A stretch of DNA of 64,000 nucleotides, taken from the NCBI GenBank assembly GCA_963846165.1, contig CAWJUU010000005.1:186001-250000 (forward strand), written 5' to 3'. Both the position numbers and the translations under genes were made by a program. Shown in pieces: positions 1 to 6,940 of this stretch (positions are counted from its first letter, which is position 1; every line of letters begins with the position of its first letter). The DNA comes from WHSW01 sp963846165. Its GTDB lineage: Bacteria > Actinomycetota > Thermoleophilia > Solirubrobacterales > 70-9. The notes under the pieces were generated by a model that saw nothing but the letters and a program-made list of their open reading frames with translations, ran no database searches and had not been told where the DNA came from.

Positions 1-1
1 A

Positions 2-724
2 TCGCCAGGGTCCCAATACACGGTGCCGTACGACGGCGTGATCACCTCTTGGAGCCACCAAGCCGCCCCCGATAACCAGCCGAACGAGTTGAGATTCAAG
101 GTGGGCAGATTCGCGGGCGCCGACGCCTATACGATCGTGGGAGAAAGCGCCCCCAAGGCGCCGACCGCGGGTCAGCTCAACACGTATCCGGACGTCAGCA
201 TTGCGGTCCGAGCGGGGGACCTGATCGGCTTCTACCCCGGCGCCGGCGGGCCGCGCTGCGTGAACGTGATCGCCAGCTACAGCGTGGTCTGGGACACCGG
301 CGGCGTGGACGTGGCGGCCGGGACCACCGCGACTTTCACTCCTCCTCAGCCCAATATTCAGCTCGATGTCTCGGCCACTCTCGAGCTTGATGCCGACCAT
401 GACGGCTTTGGCGACGAGACCGAGGATGTGTGCCCGGGCGAGGCGGGTGCGCAGAGCGGCTGTGACGCCGATCCCCCTGAGACCACGATCACCCAGGGCG
501 CTCCCAATAGGACCGACAAGACTAAGGTCAAGTTCAAGTTCAGCTCCGATGAACCGGGCTCGACCTTTGAGTGCAAGATCGACAAGAAACCGTTCAAGCC
601 CTGCACGCCGAAGACGGTCAAGCGGCTTGACGAGGCCAAGCACAAGTTCAAGGTCCGGGCCATAGACGCCGCCGGGAACGTCGATCCGTCCGCTGCCAAG
701 GACAAGTTCAAGGTCGTGGACTGA
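2..724 (+). CDS. Secreted/surface protein fragment with type-3-like calcium repeat and C-terminal beta-sandwich repeat (5' end outside window)
   Basis: The frame is open to the left edge, so the N-terminus and any signal peptide are missing. The first ~110 visible residues look like a beta-rich extracellular domain. They are followed by an acidic DxDxDGxGDxxDxC segment resembling a thrombospondin type-3/calcium-binding repeat, then by a module starting PPETTI and holding paired cysteines and many lysines (KVKFKFSS, KHKFKVRAID) ending AAGNVDPS. That last module is the Ig-like repeat often repeated in actinobacterial surface proteins. An adhesive or structural extracellular role is inferred; no catalytic motif is visible. 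The stop is the TGA at 722-724. Confidence 0.7.
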   Translation, partial: SPGSQYTVPYDGVITSWSHQAAPDNQPNELRFKVGRFAGADAYTIVGESAPKAPTAGQLNTYPDVSIAVRAGDLIGFYPGAGGPRCVNVIASYSVVWDTGGVDVAAGTTATFTPPQPNIQLDVSATLELDADHDGFGDETEDVCPGEAGAQSGCDADPPETTITQGAPNRTDKTKVKFKFSSDEPGSTFECKIDKKPFKPCTPKTVKRLDEAKHKFKVRAIDAAGNVDPSAAKDKFKVVD

Positions 725-806
725 GGCCGGTCGCCCGCGCGGGATAGGGTCGTCTCGATGGCCCGCGTCATCGTGCGGGTCAAGGACGGACAAGAAGGAG
801 GCATCT

Positions 807-974
807 ATGGCCACATCCGAAGGTCGCGGAGGAATCGGAGGGATCTCCCTCGGCGGCATCCTCGTCATCGTCGGCATCGTCCTGATGTTCGTCTGGAGCT
901 TCTGGGCGGGCTTGATCGTCTTGTTGATTGGGCTTATCGCGTTCGGCGGCTTCGCTCGGGGCAGGTGGTACTGA
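807..974 (+). CDS. Small integral membrane protein (55 aa)
   Basis: This is a short ORF with an excellent ribosome binding site: GAAGGAGG lies 5 bases before the ATG. The first ~15 residues are Gly/Ser-rich. They are followed by two hydrophobic stretches (about residues 16-31 and 34-48) separated by only WSFW, so the peptide is one long hairpin or two tight membrane helices ending in FARGRWY. No family is recognised. It sits between the upstream surface protein and a SnoaL-like gene on the same strand. The strong Shine-Dalgarno and the clean hydrophobic pattern are the reasons for calling it. Confidence 0.65.
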   Translation: MATSEGRGGIGGISLGGILVIVGIVLMFVWSFWAGLIVLLIGLIAFGGFARGRWY

Positions 975-1024
975 CCTGTCCCGAACGCGATCCGGTTATC
1001 CCCGCGCGGGATACTGCGTGGGCG

Positions 1025-1426
1025 ATGTCGCAGGAGAACGTCCAGCTGGTGCGAGAGGGATACGAGGCGTGGAACCGGGGCGACCTTCAGTGGCAGCTGG
1101 ACCACATCTCTCCGGACTACGAGTTCCAGACGGCGCAGCTTTTTCCCGACACCGAGGCCGTCTATCGGGGAGCGGAAGGGTTGAGGCGATTCTGGCAAAC
1201 CTTCCGGGAGCCGTGGGAGACCCTTCTCATCGAAGTCGTGCGCATCGAGCCAATCGGCGACGATCGAGTGCTTGCCCTGTTCCAGTTCCACGGACGGGGC
1301 CGGGACGGAATCGAGGTGACTCTCGAATACGCGAACCTGCTTACGCTGGAGAACGGCCTCGCGACTCGTAATATCGCCTTCGCCGACTGGCAACAAGCCC
1401 TCGAAGCCGCCGGGCTTCAGGAGTAG
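1025..1426 (+). CDS. SnoaL-like / NTF2-like fold protein
   Basis: A 133-residue protein starting MSQENVQLVREGYEAWNRGD, the usual opening of the small alpha+beta-barrel SnoaL-like proteins that are abundant in Thermoleophilia. A Trp/Tyr-rich helix-strand pattern follows (ISPDYEF, VYRGAEGLRRFW) and it ends in the family's ALEAAGLQE tail. Members include polyketide cyclases, ketosteroid isomerase-like enzymes and ligand-binding proteins; the substrate cannot be told from sequence. The frame is open upstream, but family alignment and the ATG at 1025 decide the start. Copies of its start and end recur downstream at 1430 and 2706-2765. Confidence 0.8.
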   Translation: MSQENVQLVREGYEAWNRGDLQWQLDHISPDYEFQTAQLFPDTEAVYRGAEGLRRFWQTFREPWETLLIEVVRIEPIGDDRVLALFQFHGRGRDGIEVTLEYANLLTLENGLATRNIAFADWQQALEAAGLQE

Positions 1427-1446
1427 GCGATGTCGCAGGAGAACAT
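1397..1446 (+). repeat. Junction repeat, copy 1: end of one SnoaL-like gene and start of the next
   Basis: About 48 bases covering the codons for ALEAAGLQE-stop, a 3-base spacer and a new ATG reading MSQENI recur at 2706-2753 with about five mismatches. The MSQENI start at 1430 soon degenerates into a basic, non-family reading frame, so it is a remnant 5' end of a second SnoaL-like gene. Confidence 0.7.
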
Positions 1447-1511
1447 CAAAAGAACCCAAAGGCCTTCCTTGACCGGGGTCGCCGCTCGGCGTAGGGTTGC
1501 CCAAGGGAGCC

Positions 1512-2681
1512 ATGACCCCCGGACTCCATTTCCGTCGCGGAGCGCGGCCATCGGACGCGATATTCCTGGCCGCAGCGGCGGTGGCTGTGGTCCTGGCTGT
1601 AACGGGCGGCGAAGCCGGCGAAGCCGTCGCAAGCCATGTCAGCTGCGGCGACACGATCACCGCCGACACGACGCTCGACAGCGACCTCGTCGACTGCCCG
1701 AGCAACGGGATCGTGATCGGGGCCGACGACATCACCCTCGATCTGAACGGCCACCGGATCGACGGCGACGGCGAGCCGTTCGAGCCGTGTCCCGAAGACG
1801 AATTCTGCGACGTCGGGGTTGCCAACGACGGGCACGATGGAGTCACCGTGAGGGACGGCTCGGTGCGCGAATTCGCGGTCGGTGCGTTCGTCCTGAGGGC
1901 ACGCGACAACCGGGTGCTGGACATCTCCTCGTCGAGGAACCTCTTGTTCGGCATCTTCGTCGCCGAGGTGGCGCGCAGCCTGGTCCGCGACAGCTCGGGA
2001 AACGACAACCTCCGTCCCGACGGGGACGGGATGGGCTTGTTCGGCTCGCATGACGTCCGGATCGTGGACAACTCGTTCCGGAACAACCCCCTCGGCCTCC
2101 ACGTCGAGGATTCCACCGACAACCTGATCAAGGGAAACCGGTTCTCGCACAACCGTCCCGGGATCCTGATGGAGGCGGACCGCAATCGGGTGCGGCGCAA
2201 CCGCTTTGCTCGAAACGGTGCTGGCCTCCTCGTTAACGGCAGCCGAAACGTGGTCGCCCGCAACCGGCTCTCCCGAGACGGGGAGGGCATCGGGATCGAG
2301 AAGGGACGCCACAACCTGGTCGCCCGCAACGTCGTCGTTGATGCTCGCGGGAGGGGCATCCGCCTCGGACTCGACTTTCACAACGGGCCTTCTATCGGCG
2401 GCGTCGACAACATCGTCCGCCGAAACGTGGTCAGAGGGAGCGGCGGGGATGGGTTCCAGGTCAACGAGAAGGGCAGCAGCCTCCTGAAGCGCAACGTCGC
2501 CAGCGGGGCGAAAGACGACGGCTTCGACGTCGAGAGCCGCTCGACGAGGCTGGCGAAGAACCGGGCGAGGCGCAACGCCGATCTCGGTATCGATGCCGTC
2601 CAGGGCGTTATCGACGGCGGCGGCAACCGCGCCAGCGGGAACGGGGATGGGCGCCAATGCGTGAACGTGACATGCCACTAG
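1512..2681 (+). CDS. Secreted right-handed parallel beta-helix (NosD-like) protein
   Basis: Start chosen at the ATG preceded by AAGGGAG; a TTG at 1497 is also in frame but lacks support. The N-terminus has basic residues, then a hydrophobic segment (about residues 16-32), consistent with a signal peptide or anchor. The mature part (389 aa total) opens with VSCGDTIT...LDSDLVDCP, then has about eight to ten repeats of the N-x-I/V-x-x-N-x-x-x-x-N type (DNLIKGNRFSHNRPGI, NRVRRNRFARN), the signature of the pectate-lyase-like beta-helix. It ends in a Cys-containing tail (GRQCVNVTC). Such proteins are extracellular carbohydrate-binding or -cleaving scaffolds; no lyase or hydrolase residues can be assigned. 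Tandem paralogue of the gene at 2871. Confidence 0.8.
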   Translation: MTPGLHFRRGARPSDAIFLAAAAVAVVLAVTGGEAGEAVASHVSCGDTITADTTLDSDLVDCPSNGIVIGADDITLDLNGHRIDGDGEPFEPCPEDEFCDVGVANDGHDGVTVRDGSVREFAVGAFVLRARDNRVLDISSSRNLLFGIFVAEVARSLVRDSSGNDNLRPDGDGMGLFGSHDVRIVDNSFRNNPLGLHVEDSTDNLIKGNRFSHNRPGILMEADRNRVRRNRFARNGAGLLVNGSRNVVARNRLSRDGEGIGIEKGRHNLVARNVVVDARGRGIRLGLDFHNGPSIGGVDNIVRRNVVRGSGGDGFQVNEKGSSLLKRNVASGAKDDGFDVESRSTRLAKNRARRNADLGIDAVQGVIDGGGNRASGNGDGRQCVNVTCH

Positions 2682-2705
2682 CGGCGTTTTCCCGACGGGA
2701 CTGAC

Positions 2706-2765
2706 GCCCTCGAAGCCGCCGGCCTGTCGGAGTAGGCGATGTCGCACGAGAACGTCGCTACTTGA
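2706..2765 (+). repeat. Junction repeat, copy 2: remnant tail and head of SnoaL-like genes
   Basis: Reads ALEAAGLSE-stop (TAG at 2733-2735), then ATG TCG CAC GAG AAC GTC (MSHENV) and stops two codons later. It matches the real SnoaL gene junction at 1397-1446. No intact SnoaL gene lies before or after it, so this is a fossil of a former tandem array that now flanks the beta-helix genes. Confidence 0.65.
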
Positions 2766-2870
2766 CTTCCTGACGATCGGACATAGGGTCGCTCTGAGGT
2801 TCTGCGAGATTCTTGCATCGAGGTCTATCGGTCGCGGGGCTGCGGTTTCCCGACTGATCGAGGAGGGCCT

Positions 2871-3998
2871 GTGTTCACCAGACGCGCGATATTCCTGACC
2901 GCAGCCGTTGCCGGCGCGTTGCTGGTGAGTGGGGGTGAGGCCCTCGCTGCTCCCGTGGCATGCGGGGAGACGATCACGACCGACACAACGCTCGAGAACG
3001 ACCTCGTCGACTGCCCCAACAACGGGATCGTGATCGGCGCAAACAACGTGACGCTGGATCTCAACGGGCACACGATCGACGGCGACGACGCGTTGGTGGA
3101 CCCCTGCCCCGAGAACGAGTTCTGCGACATCGGCGTCGCCAACGAGCGTCACAGAGGCGTCGCGATCCTAGGCGGAGATGTCCGCGAGTTCGGATTCGGA
3201 GTCCTGCTGGCCGAGGCCCGAGGAAATCGCCTCGCTCGCCTGGCCTCGGTGCGAAATCACTTCAACGGGGTCGTCATCTTCGCGTCCTCCGGCATCCGCG
3301 TGCAGCGCAACAGGGTCGCGCGCAACGGCCTGACCGTCGACTTTCCGGGCCTGGCCGTGTTCGACTCCCACGATCTCCGAATCGAGCGCAATCGGCTGTC
3401 CAGAAACGCCGATCTCGGTCTGTTCGCAATCGACGTCAACGACAGTCGCATCGTGCGGAACACGATCTCGCGCAACCCCGAGCTCGGCGTGATCCTCGAG
3501 GGTGACGGCAACGATTTCGACCGCAACCGGATCGTCCGAAACGGCGGCGGCATCGCCCTCAGCGGCGACGGAAACTCGATCATGCGGAACCGGATCACCA
3601 AGTCGCGCATCGCCGGGATCTCCCTGGAGGGCGGCGACGACAACCTGATCGCCCGCAACGAGCTCCGCCGCACCGGCAGGGACGGCATCCTTCTGGGCGG
3701 CTTCGGGCCGCACGGGCAGGACAACGTCGTGCGCGGAAACCTCGTGCGCGAAACTGGTCGAGACGGGGTGCGCATCGCGAAGAAGGCCACCGACAGCCTG
3801 CTGAAACGCAACCGCGTGAGTGGCGCCGGGGACGACGGCATCGATGTCCGCAGGGCGGCCACGAAGCTGACCCGCAATCACGCCAGGCACAACCACGATC
3901 TGGGCATCGAAGCGGTGAACGGGGTGATCGACGGCGGCGGCAACCGCGCCAGCGGGAATGGAGACTCGCGGCAGTGTGTGCACGTGACATGTCAGTAG
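2871..3998 (+). CDS. Secreted right-handed parallel beta-helix (NosD-like) protein, tandem paralogue
   Basis: GTG start with GAGGAGG about 6 bases upstream; 375 aa. An N-terminal signal-type segment (FLTAAVAGALLVSGGEALA) precedes the same VACGETIT...LENDLVDCPNNGIVIG opening as the neighbour at 1512. Repeated Asn-rich coils follow (NRLSRNADLGLFAI, NTISRNPELGVIL, NRIVRNGGGIAL) spanning roughly residues 120-340. The C-terminus GNRASGNGDSRQCVHVTC is almost the same as in the upstream paralogue, so the pair arose by tandem duplication. Extracellular scaffold or polysaccharide-active role inferred; enzymatic activity unknown. Confidence 0.82.
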   Translation: MFTRRAIFLTAAVAGALLVSGGEALAAPVACGETITTDTTLENDLVDCPNNGIVIGANNVTLDLNGHTIDGDDALVDPCPENEFCDIGVANERHRGVAILGGDVREFGFGVLLAEARGNRLARLASVRNHFNGVVIFASSGIRVQRNRVARNGLTVDFPGLAVFDSHDLRIERNRLSRNADLGLFAIDVNDSRIVRNTISRNPELGVILEGDGNDFDRNRIVRNGGGIALSGDGNSIMRNRITKSRIAGISLEGGDDNLIARNELRRTGRDGILLGGFGPHGQDNVVRGNLVRETGRDGVRIAKKATDSLLKRNRVSGAGDDGIDVRRAATKLTRNHARHNHDLGIEAVNGVIDGGGNRASGNGDSRQCVHVTCQ

Positions 3999-4147
3999 CG
4001 GTGGACGTCGTCCACGCAGTGGCGCTTTCGGTGCTCATTGAACCTTGGCCGCTGTGCTAGTCGCCTAAAGCCGCCCGTCCTCCCCCGCCGCAGACACAGG
4101 TAGCGCTCGAGGAGTCCTTCGTCAGCTCGCTCGCTGTTGACGTTCAT
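3992..4147 (-). CDS. Possible small ORF ending an ATGA-linked cassette (51 aa)
   Basis: ATG at 4147 overlaps the stop of the preceding minus-strand ORF as ATGA. The predicted peptide MNVNSERADEGLLERYLCLR... is basic in its second half. No family recognised. The only support is the repeated ATGA coupling through this cassette; its 3' end overlaps the convergent beta-helix gene by 7 bases. It may equally be non-coding. Confidence 0.25.
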   Translation of the reverse strand: MNVNSERADEGLLERYLCLRRGRTGGFRRLAQRPRFNEHRKRHCVDDVHRY

Positions 4148-4503
4148 GTTTTGATCCCCTCGGCCATCGTGGGGGCGACGGCGCCGGGAGCCAACCCCTG
4201 ACCCCCGAACGCCCGCCGCCCCGCGTCCTCGAGGTCGACGGCGCGGGCGCTTTCCGCAGACCCGCCAGTCGCCTGTGCCGAGAGACGCGCTCGAAGAATG
4301 GCAAGTACCCGCCAAGTTGCTTGTGCGGGGTCGTCACTATCTCTCCCCGGAAGCCACATCGGCGACCGACCATACGCGTTTGCGGGTCGGGTGCCGGGGT
4401 GTGGTACCGGCTGTGAGGATCTGCCCGCGCTCCTCGCGCCCCGAACACACCTGCCAGGGCCCATTCCACCTTTACTATTCAACCCCACCTTAGACGCGCT
4501 CAT
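4144..4503 (-). CDS. Unknown ORF downstream of HNH nuclease (119 aa, ATGA overlap)
   Basis: Its ATG (4503-4501) overlaps the HNH stop as ATGA, which argues for translational coupling. The N-terminal ~65 residues are Gly/Pro/Arg-rich and poorly protein-like. The C-terminal part (VLAILRARLSAQ... ARAVDLEDAGRRAFGG... APTMAEGIKT) is more regular. No family recognised. Without this call the stretch 3999-4499 would be a ~500-base region in which I see nothing else supportable. Confidence 0.35.
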   Translation of the reverse strand: MSASKVGLNSKGGMGPGRCVRGARSAGRSSQPVPHPGTRPANAYGRSPMWLPGRDSDDPAQATWRVLAILRARLSAQATGGSAESARAVDLEDAGRRAFGGQGLAPGAVAPTMAEGIKT

Positions 4504-4862
4504 ATCCACTCACCACGATCGTTTCGCCGTCGTATGGCTGCCTCGATCTGTGAATGGTGAGAGGGGCAGAGGCCCATGAGATTCTCAAAGTCCAATCCCG
4601 CCACTCCGGTGGGACCCTCACCGTGAATGTGGTGCACATGATGGGCGGGCGCTATGCAACCTTCCTCGAACTGACACACAGGGCAGGTGCGTAGAAACTT
4701 CGCCCTGGTCGCTCGCCATGCTCGCCCTCGAGCGCCTACACCTTTGATCGCCCGTTGATTCGGTGTGTTCGGGCGCTTGCGCTGCTTTGAGCAATCGGGG
4801 TTCGGACACCGCTTGTCCGGGTCTCTCGTCGTGCCGCACTCGGTACACACGCGGTGGATCAT
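4500..4862 (-). CDS. HNH endonuclease, phage/mobile-element type
   Basis: 120 aa. An N-terminal zinc-finger-like set (Cys6, Cys9, Cys19, Cys24) is followed by a basic linker, a CPVC pair near residue 60, and the HNH core HHVHHIHGEG (about residues 74-83), LDFENLMGLCPSHH (about 91-103). This matches free-standing HNH nucleases found next to terminase genes in actinophages and prophage remnants. It would act as a metal-dependent DNA nuclease. The start ATG overlaps the ancestral stop of the broken helix-turn-helix gene (TGA at 4861-4859), and its own stop overlaps the next ATG, so it is the middle of a coupled cassette. Confidence 0.85.
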   Translation of the reverse strand: MIHRVCTECGTTRDPDKRCPNPDCSKQRKRPNTPNQRAIKGVGARGRAWRATRAKFLRTCPVCQFEEGCIAPAHHVHHIHGEGPTGVAGLDFENLMGLCPSHHSQIEAAIRRRNDRGEWI

Positions 4863-5115
4863 TCACCCCACCACCGAGGGTCGGTGATCTCGATGAGACT
4901 CCCCCAGGGCGATGTTCGCCCGGATCGCTCGCTGAATGGTCCGGCGGCCATAGCCGGTCTTCTTCATCAGCCCGCCCGGCTTGTCGTCGTGGCCGATGCT
5001 GGGCCATGCGACGCCGTGCTTATCGGCGTTGTCGGCGATCGCGGCTAGAACGTGGCGCTGCGTCGTCGACCCGGTCGCGTGCTTCCAGACGGGCCTGGGT
5101 GGCCTTGATGCTCAT
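4863..5115 (-). pseudogene. Helix-turn-helix protein, broken by frameshifts
   Basis: Start ATG at 5115 with GGAG 7 bases upstream gives MSIKATQARLEARDRVDD. One extra base at about 5061 breaks the frame. In the next frame the protein continues clearly as QRHVLAAIADNADKHGVAWP, then a DDKPGGLMKKTGY loop and a recognition-helix-like RRTIQRAI. A second shift near 4895 would restore IEITDPRWWGE and a stop overlapping the HNH start. The layout resembles the DNA-binding helix-turn-helix proteins encoded beside HNH genes in phages and integrative elements. Either a decayed gene or sequence error. Confidence 0.6.
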
Positions 5116-5183
5116 GGGCATTCTCCTTCGGCGAATCGAGTTAGTGGATTCCCGAAGGCGAGGCGGTGAGGCCGGAGGCGGGA

Positions 5184-5203
5184 CCGGGAGCAAGCGCTCC
5201 CGG
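5184..5203. other. Perfect 8-bp hairpin upstream of the HTH/HNH cassette
   Basis: CCGGGAGC and GCTCCCGG flank a 4-base loop. It lies within a wider inverted repeat, AGTGGATT near 5142 and AATCCACT near 5216, about 65-120 bases upstream of the HTH start. There is no T-run, so it may be an operator or a replication/recombination structure of the element rather than a terminator. Confidence 0.45.
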
Positions 5204-5399
5204 CCACCACCGACCAATCCACTGAGAGACTCGCCAAAGCCCTCGGGTACGAACGATGTTGCATGTAGATGACGCAAGCCCCGTGCTACTGCGAAAACGG
5301 ACGCCGTGCTACTGACTTACGTGCAACGCAGCGCGGCGCTATGCGGGTCTATGCGCTTGATTCGTGCGGGGCGTCGCTGTCCCACGCACACCCTAAAAG

Positions 5400-5473
5400 T
5401 CGGGGCGACTGGATTTGAACCAGCGACCTTCCGGCCCCCAGCCGGATGCGCTACCAGACTGCGCCACGCCCCG
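5400..5473 (-). tRNA. tRNA-Pro (GGG)
   Basis: Seven-base acceptor stem CGGGGCG/CGCCCCG, anticodon stem TCCGG/CCGGA with loop CTGGGGG (anticodon GGG), T-loop TTCAAAT. CCA is not encoded. Its 3' end faces the HNH cassette, the side on which an integrated element would be expected. Confidence 0.95.
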
Positions 5474-5496
5474 TGGTCGGAGCGAGTTTAAGTCAG

Positions 5497-5569
5497 AGCG
5501 GGCGACGGGGCTCGAACCCGTTTCCTTCAGCTTGGAAGGCTGACGTGCAACCAGTTACACCTCGCCCGC
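5497..5569 (-). tRNA. tRNA-Gly (TCC)
   Basis: Acceptor GCGGGCG/CGCCCGC, anticodon stem TCAGC/GCTGA with loop CTTCCAA (anticodon TCC), T-loop TTCGAGC. CCA not encoded. Lies 23 bases upstream of tRNA-Pro on the same strand, so the two may be co-transcribed. Confidence 0.95.
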
Positions 5570-6232
5570 GGATGCGCTGATCATAGGGCCCGTGCGAGTC
5601 CGTGGATGATCAGGTAGGCACCGAAGCCGAAGCAGAGCGCGATCGCGATCGTGCGGCGGTGCGAGCCGAGCCAGTCGCCCGCCCGGGTGAGCACTCGCTC
5701 CGATGACTTTGGGGGCGATCGCGACGATCGCCAGGGGCACGAGCACGAGCGCCATCGTGATCGCGAGCACGATCGCGATCGCGGCGACCTCGTCAGTGGT
5801 GCTCACGCCGCTCTCCTGGATCAGCTTCATCGCCGGGATGTAGAGGGCGAAGGTGGTCACGTTGCTGGTCATCAGCCCGGCGCCCATGGCGACGAACCTC
5901 CCGAGCCCGCCGCGCTGCGGCCGATCCCGGGGTTTGGCGGTTTTCGGCGGACGGCGAACGGCGCGCACGCCGAGCAGCACCAGTACGGCGCCGAAGCCGA
6001 TGTCGATCCAGCCCTTGACCGAGTTCGAGGCGTCCGGGAGCGAGAAGGCGTGTCCGAGGGTGACCGCGAGCACGGTGACGACGAGCAGTGGGATCGCAAC
6101 TCCGATCGCGTACGCACAGCCATGCCGAAGCGGCCCGGGTCCGGTCATCACCGCGATCGCGCCGAGGAAGACCATCGGGCTGATCGCCGCGCCGATCGCG
6201 AGCGGGATCACCTCGGCCAGCAATTCGCCCAT
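5555..6232 (-). CDS. GAP/Sap-family polytopic membrane protein (C-terminus frameshifted)
   Basis: About six predicted membrane helices, starting EVIPLAIGAAISPMVFLGAIAVM, with a basic cytoplasmic loop (RRPPKTAKPRDRP) in the middle. This is the layout of the GAP (Sap, sulfolipid-addressing) family, relatives of the LysE exporters, usually linked to lipid or small-molecule export. As read, the frame changes at a run of five G (5711-5715, plus strand) and continues as an Arg/Pro-rich tail to 5555, overlapping tRNA-Gly. One base fewer there restores SERVLTRAGDWLGSHRR and a last helix (IAIALCFGFGAYLIIHGLA) with a stop at 5581. Likely a single-base error or a recent frameshift. Confidence 0.7.
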   Translation of the reverse strand: MGELLAEVIPLAIGAAISPMVFLGAIAVMTGPGPLRHGCAYAIGVAIPLLVVTVLAVTLGHAFSLPDASNSVKGWIDIGFGAVLVLLGVRAVRRPPKTAKPRDRPQRGGLGRFVAMGAGLMTSNVTTFALYIPAMKLIQESGVSTTDEVAAIAIVLAITMALVLVPLAIVAIAPKVIGASAHPGGRLARLAPPHDRDRALLRLRCLPDHPRTRTGPMISASAGEV

Positions 6233-6283
6233 GCGCCGCGACTCTAGCCTCAGCCCGGGCGGATTCCGCGCGCCGGGCCGACG

Positions 6284-6886
6284 CTAACCGACGGTGAAGC
6301 CGAAGTCGGTGGTGAAGATGCCGCCGTCGCCGTTCCTCGACTGCGGGGTGCCGGGCGAGAAGCCGACCCCGGCCTCGTCGAAGGTCCGGTTGAGGATCAG
6401 CGCGCGGTGCGGCGGGCTGTGCATCCACGCGCTCACGATCGCCTTCGGCGTGCCCCGGTCCTTCATCCCCCAGGCGATCGCCTCACCGTACATCCACCGC
6501 GTCAGGCCGCCGCTCAGGTAGTCGACGCTCTCAAGCCGGGTCGTGAGCGAGGCCTCCCCCGGGCACTGGTGCGCGAAGCAGCCGGTGCCGTCCATGCGCT
6601 CGTTGTGGCGCTGGGCCGCCTTCTGGAGCTTCTTCGAGCGGTCGAGCGCCCGCAGGCCGGCATCATCGCGCTCGTCGTTGAGCAGGCAGAGGATCGTGTC
6701 GCGCGCCTGGCCGTTGGTGAGCTCGTGCGGGCTCTGGCCGCCGAACTTGCCGCAAGCGCTTGACCCTGCCGTCGAAACGGCGGGCGAGGCCGTGATCGCG
6801 ACCAGTGCGACCGCGAGCGCCGCGAGCAGCGGCGCGGCGACTTCCGTCGGGCGGAGCCCCATCGGGGATCGCATCGGCGCGTCCAT
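6284..6886 (-). CDS. Secreted CAP-domain (SCP/PR1-like) protein
   Basis: 200 aa. An N-terminal hydrophobic segment (about residues 17-36) followed by a Cys-containing junction looks like a signal peptide. The CAP domain covers residues ~55-198: LLNDERDDAGLRALDRSKKLQKAAQRHN, a Cys pair (GCFAHQCPG), GEAIAWG, and the SAWMHSPPHRALILN motif characteristic of bacterial CAP proteins, ending FTTDFGFTVG. CAP proteins are extracellular and of varied or unknown activity. The gene directly upstream (6941-7549) is a paralogue on the same strand. Confidence 0.85.
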   Translation of the reverse strand: MDAPMRSPMGLRPTEVAAPLLAALAVALVAITASPAVSTAGSSACGKFGGQSPHELTNGQARDTILCLLNDERDDAGLRALDRSKKLQKAAQRHNERMDGTGCFAHQCPGEASLTTRLESVDYLSGGLTRWMYGEAIAWGMKDRGTPKAIVSAWMHSPPHRALILNRTFDEAGVGFSPGTPQSRNGDGGIFTTDFGFTVG

Positions 6887-6940
6887 CGGAGCGCTTGAAC
6901 GGGCCAGGCACGGGCCTCGGAGGAGTGTCCAGGCGGAGGT

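Noticed and set aside
1446..3983. Long minus-strand frames (568 and 271 codons) opposite the beta-helix genes
   Set aside because: High-GC shadow frames: they lack domains and start signals, while the plus strand has signal peptides, ribosome binding sites and clear beta-helix repeats.
4170..5408. Possible attachment-site duplication of the tRNA-Pro 3' end (GGGGCGAC near 4173)
   Set aside because: Only eight matching bases, expected by chance in GC-rich DNA, so it does not prove an integrated element.
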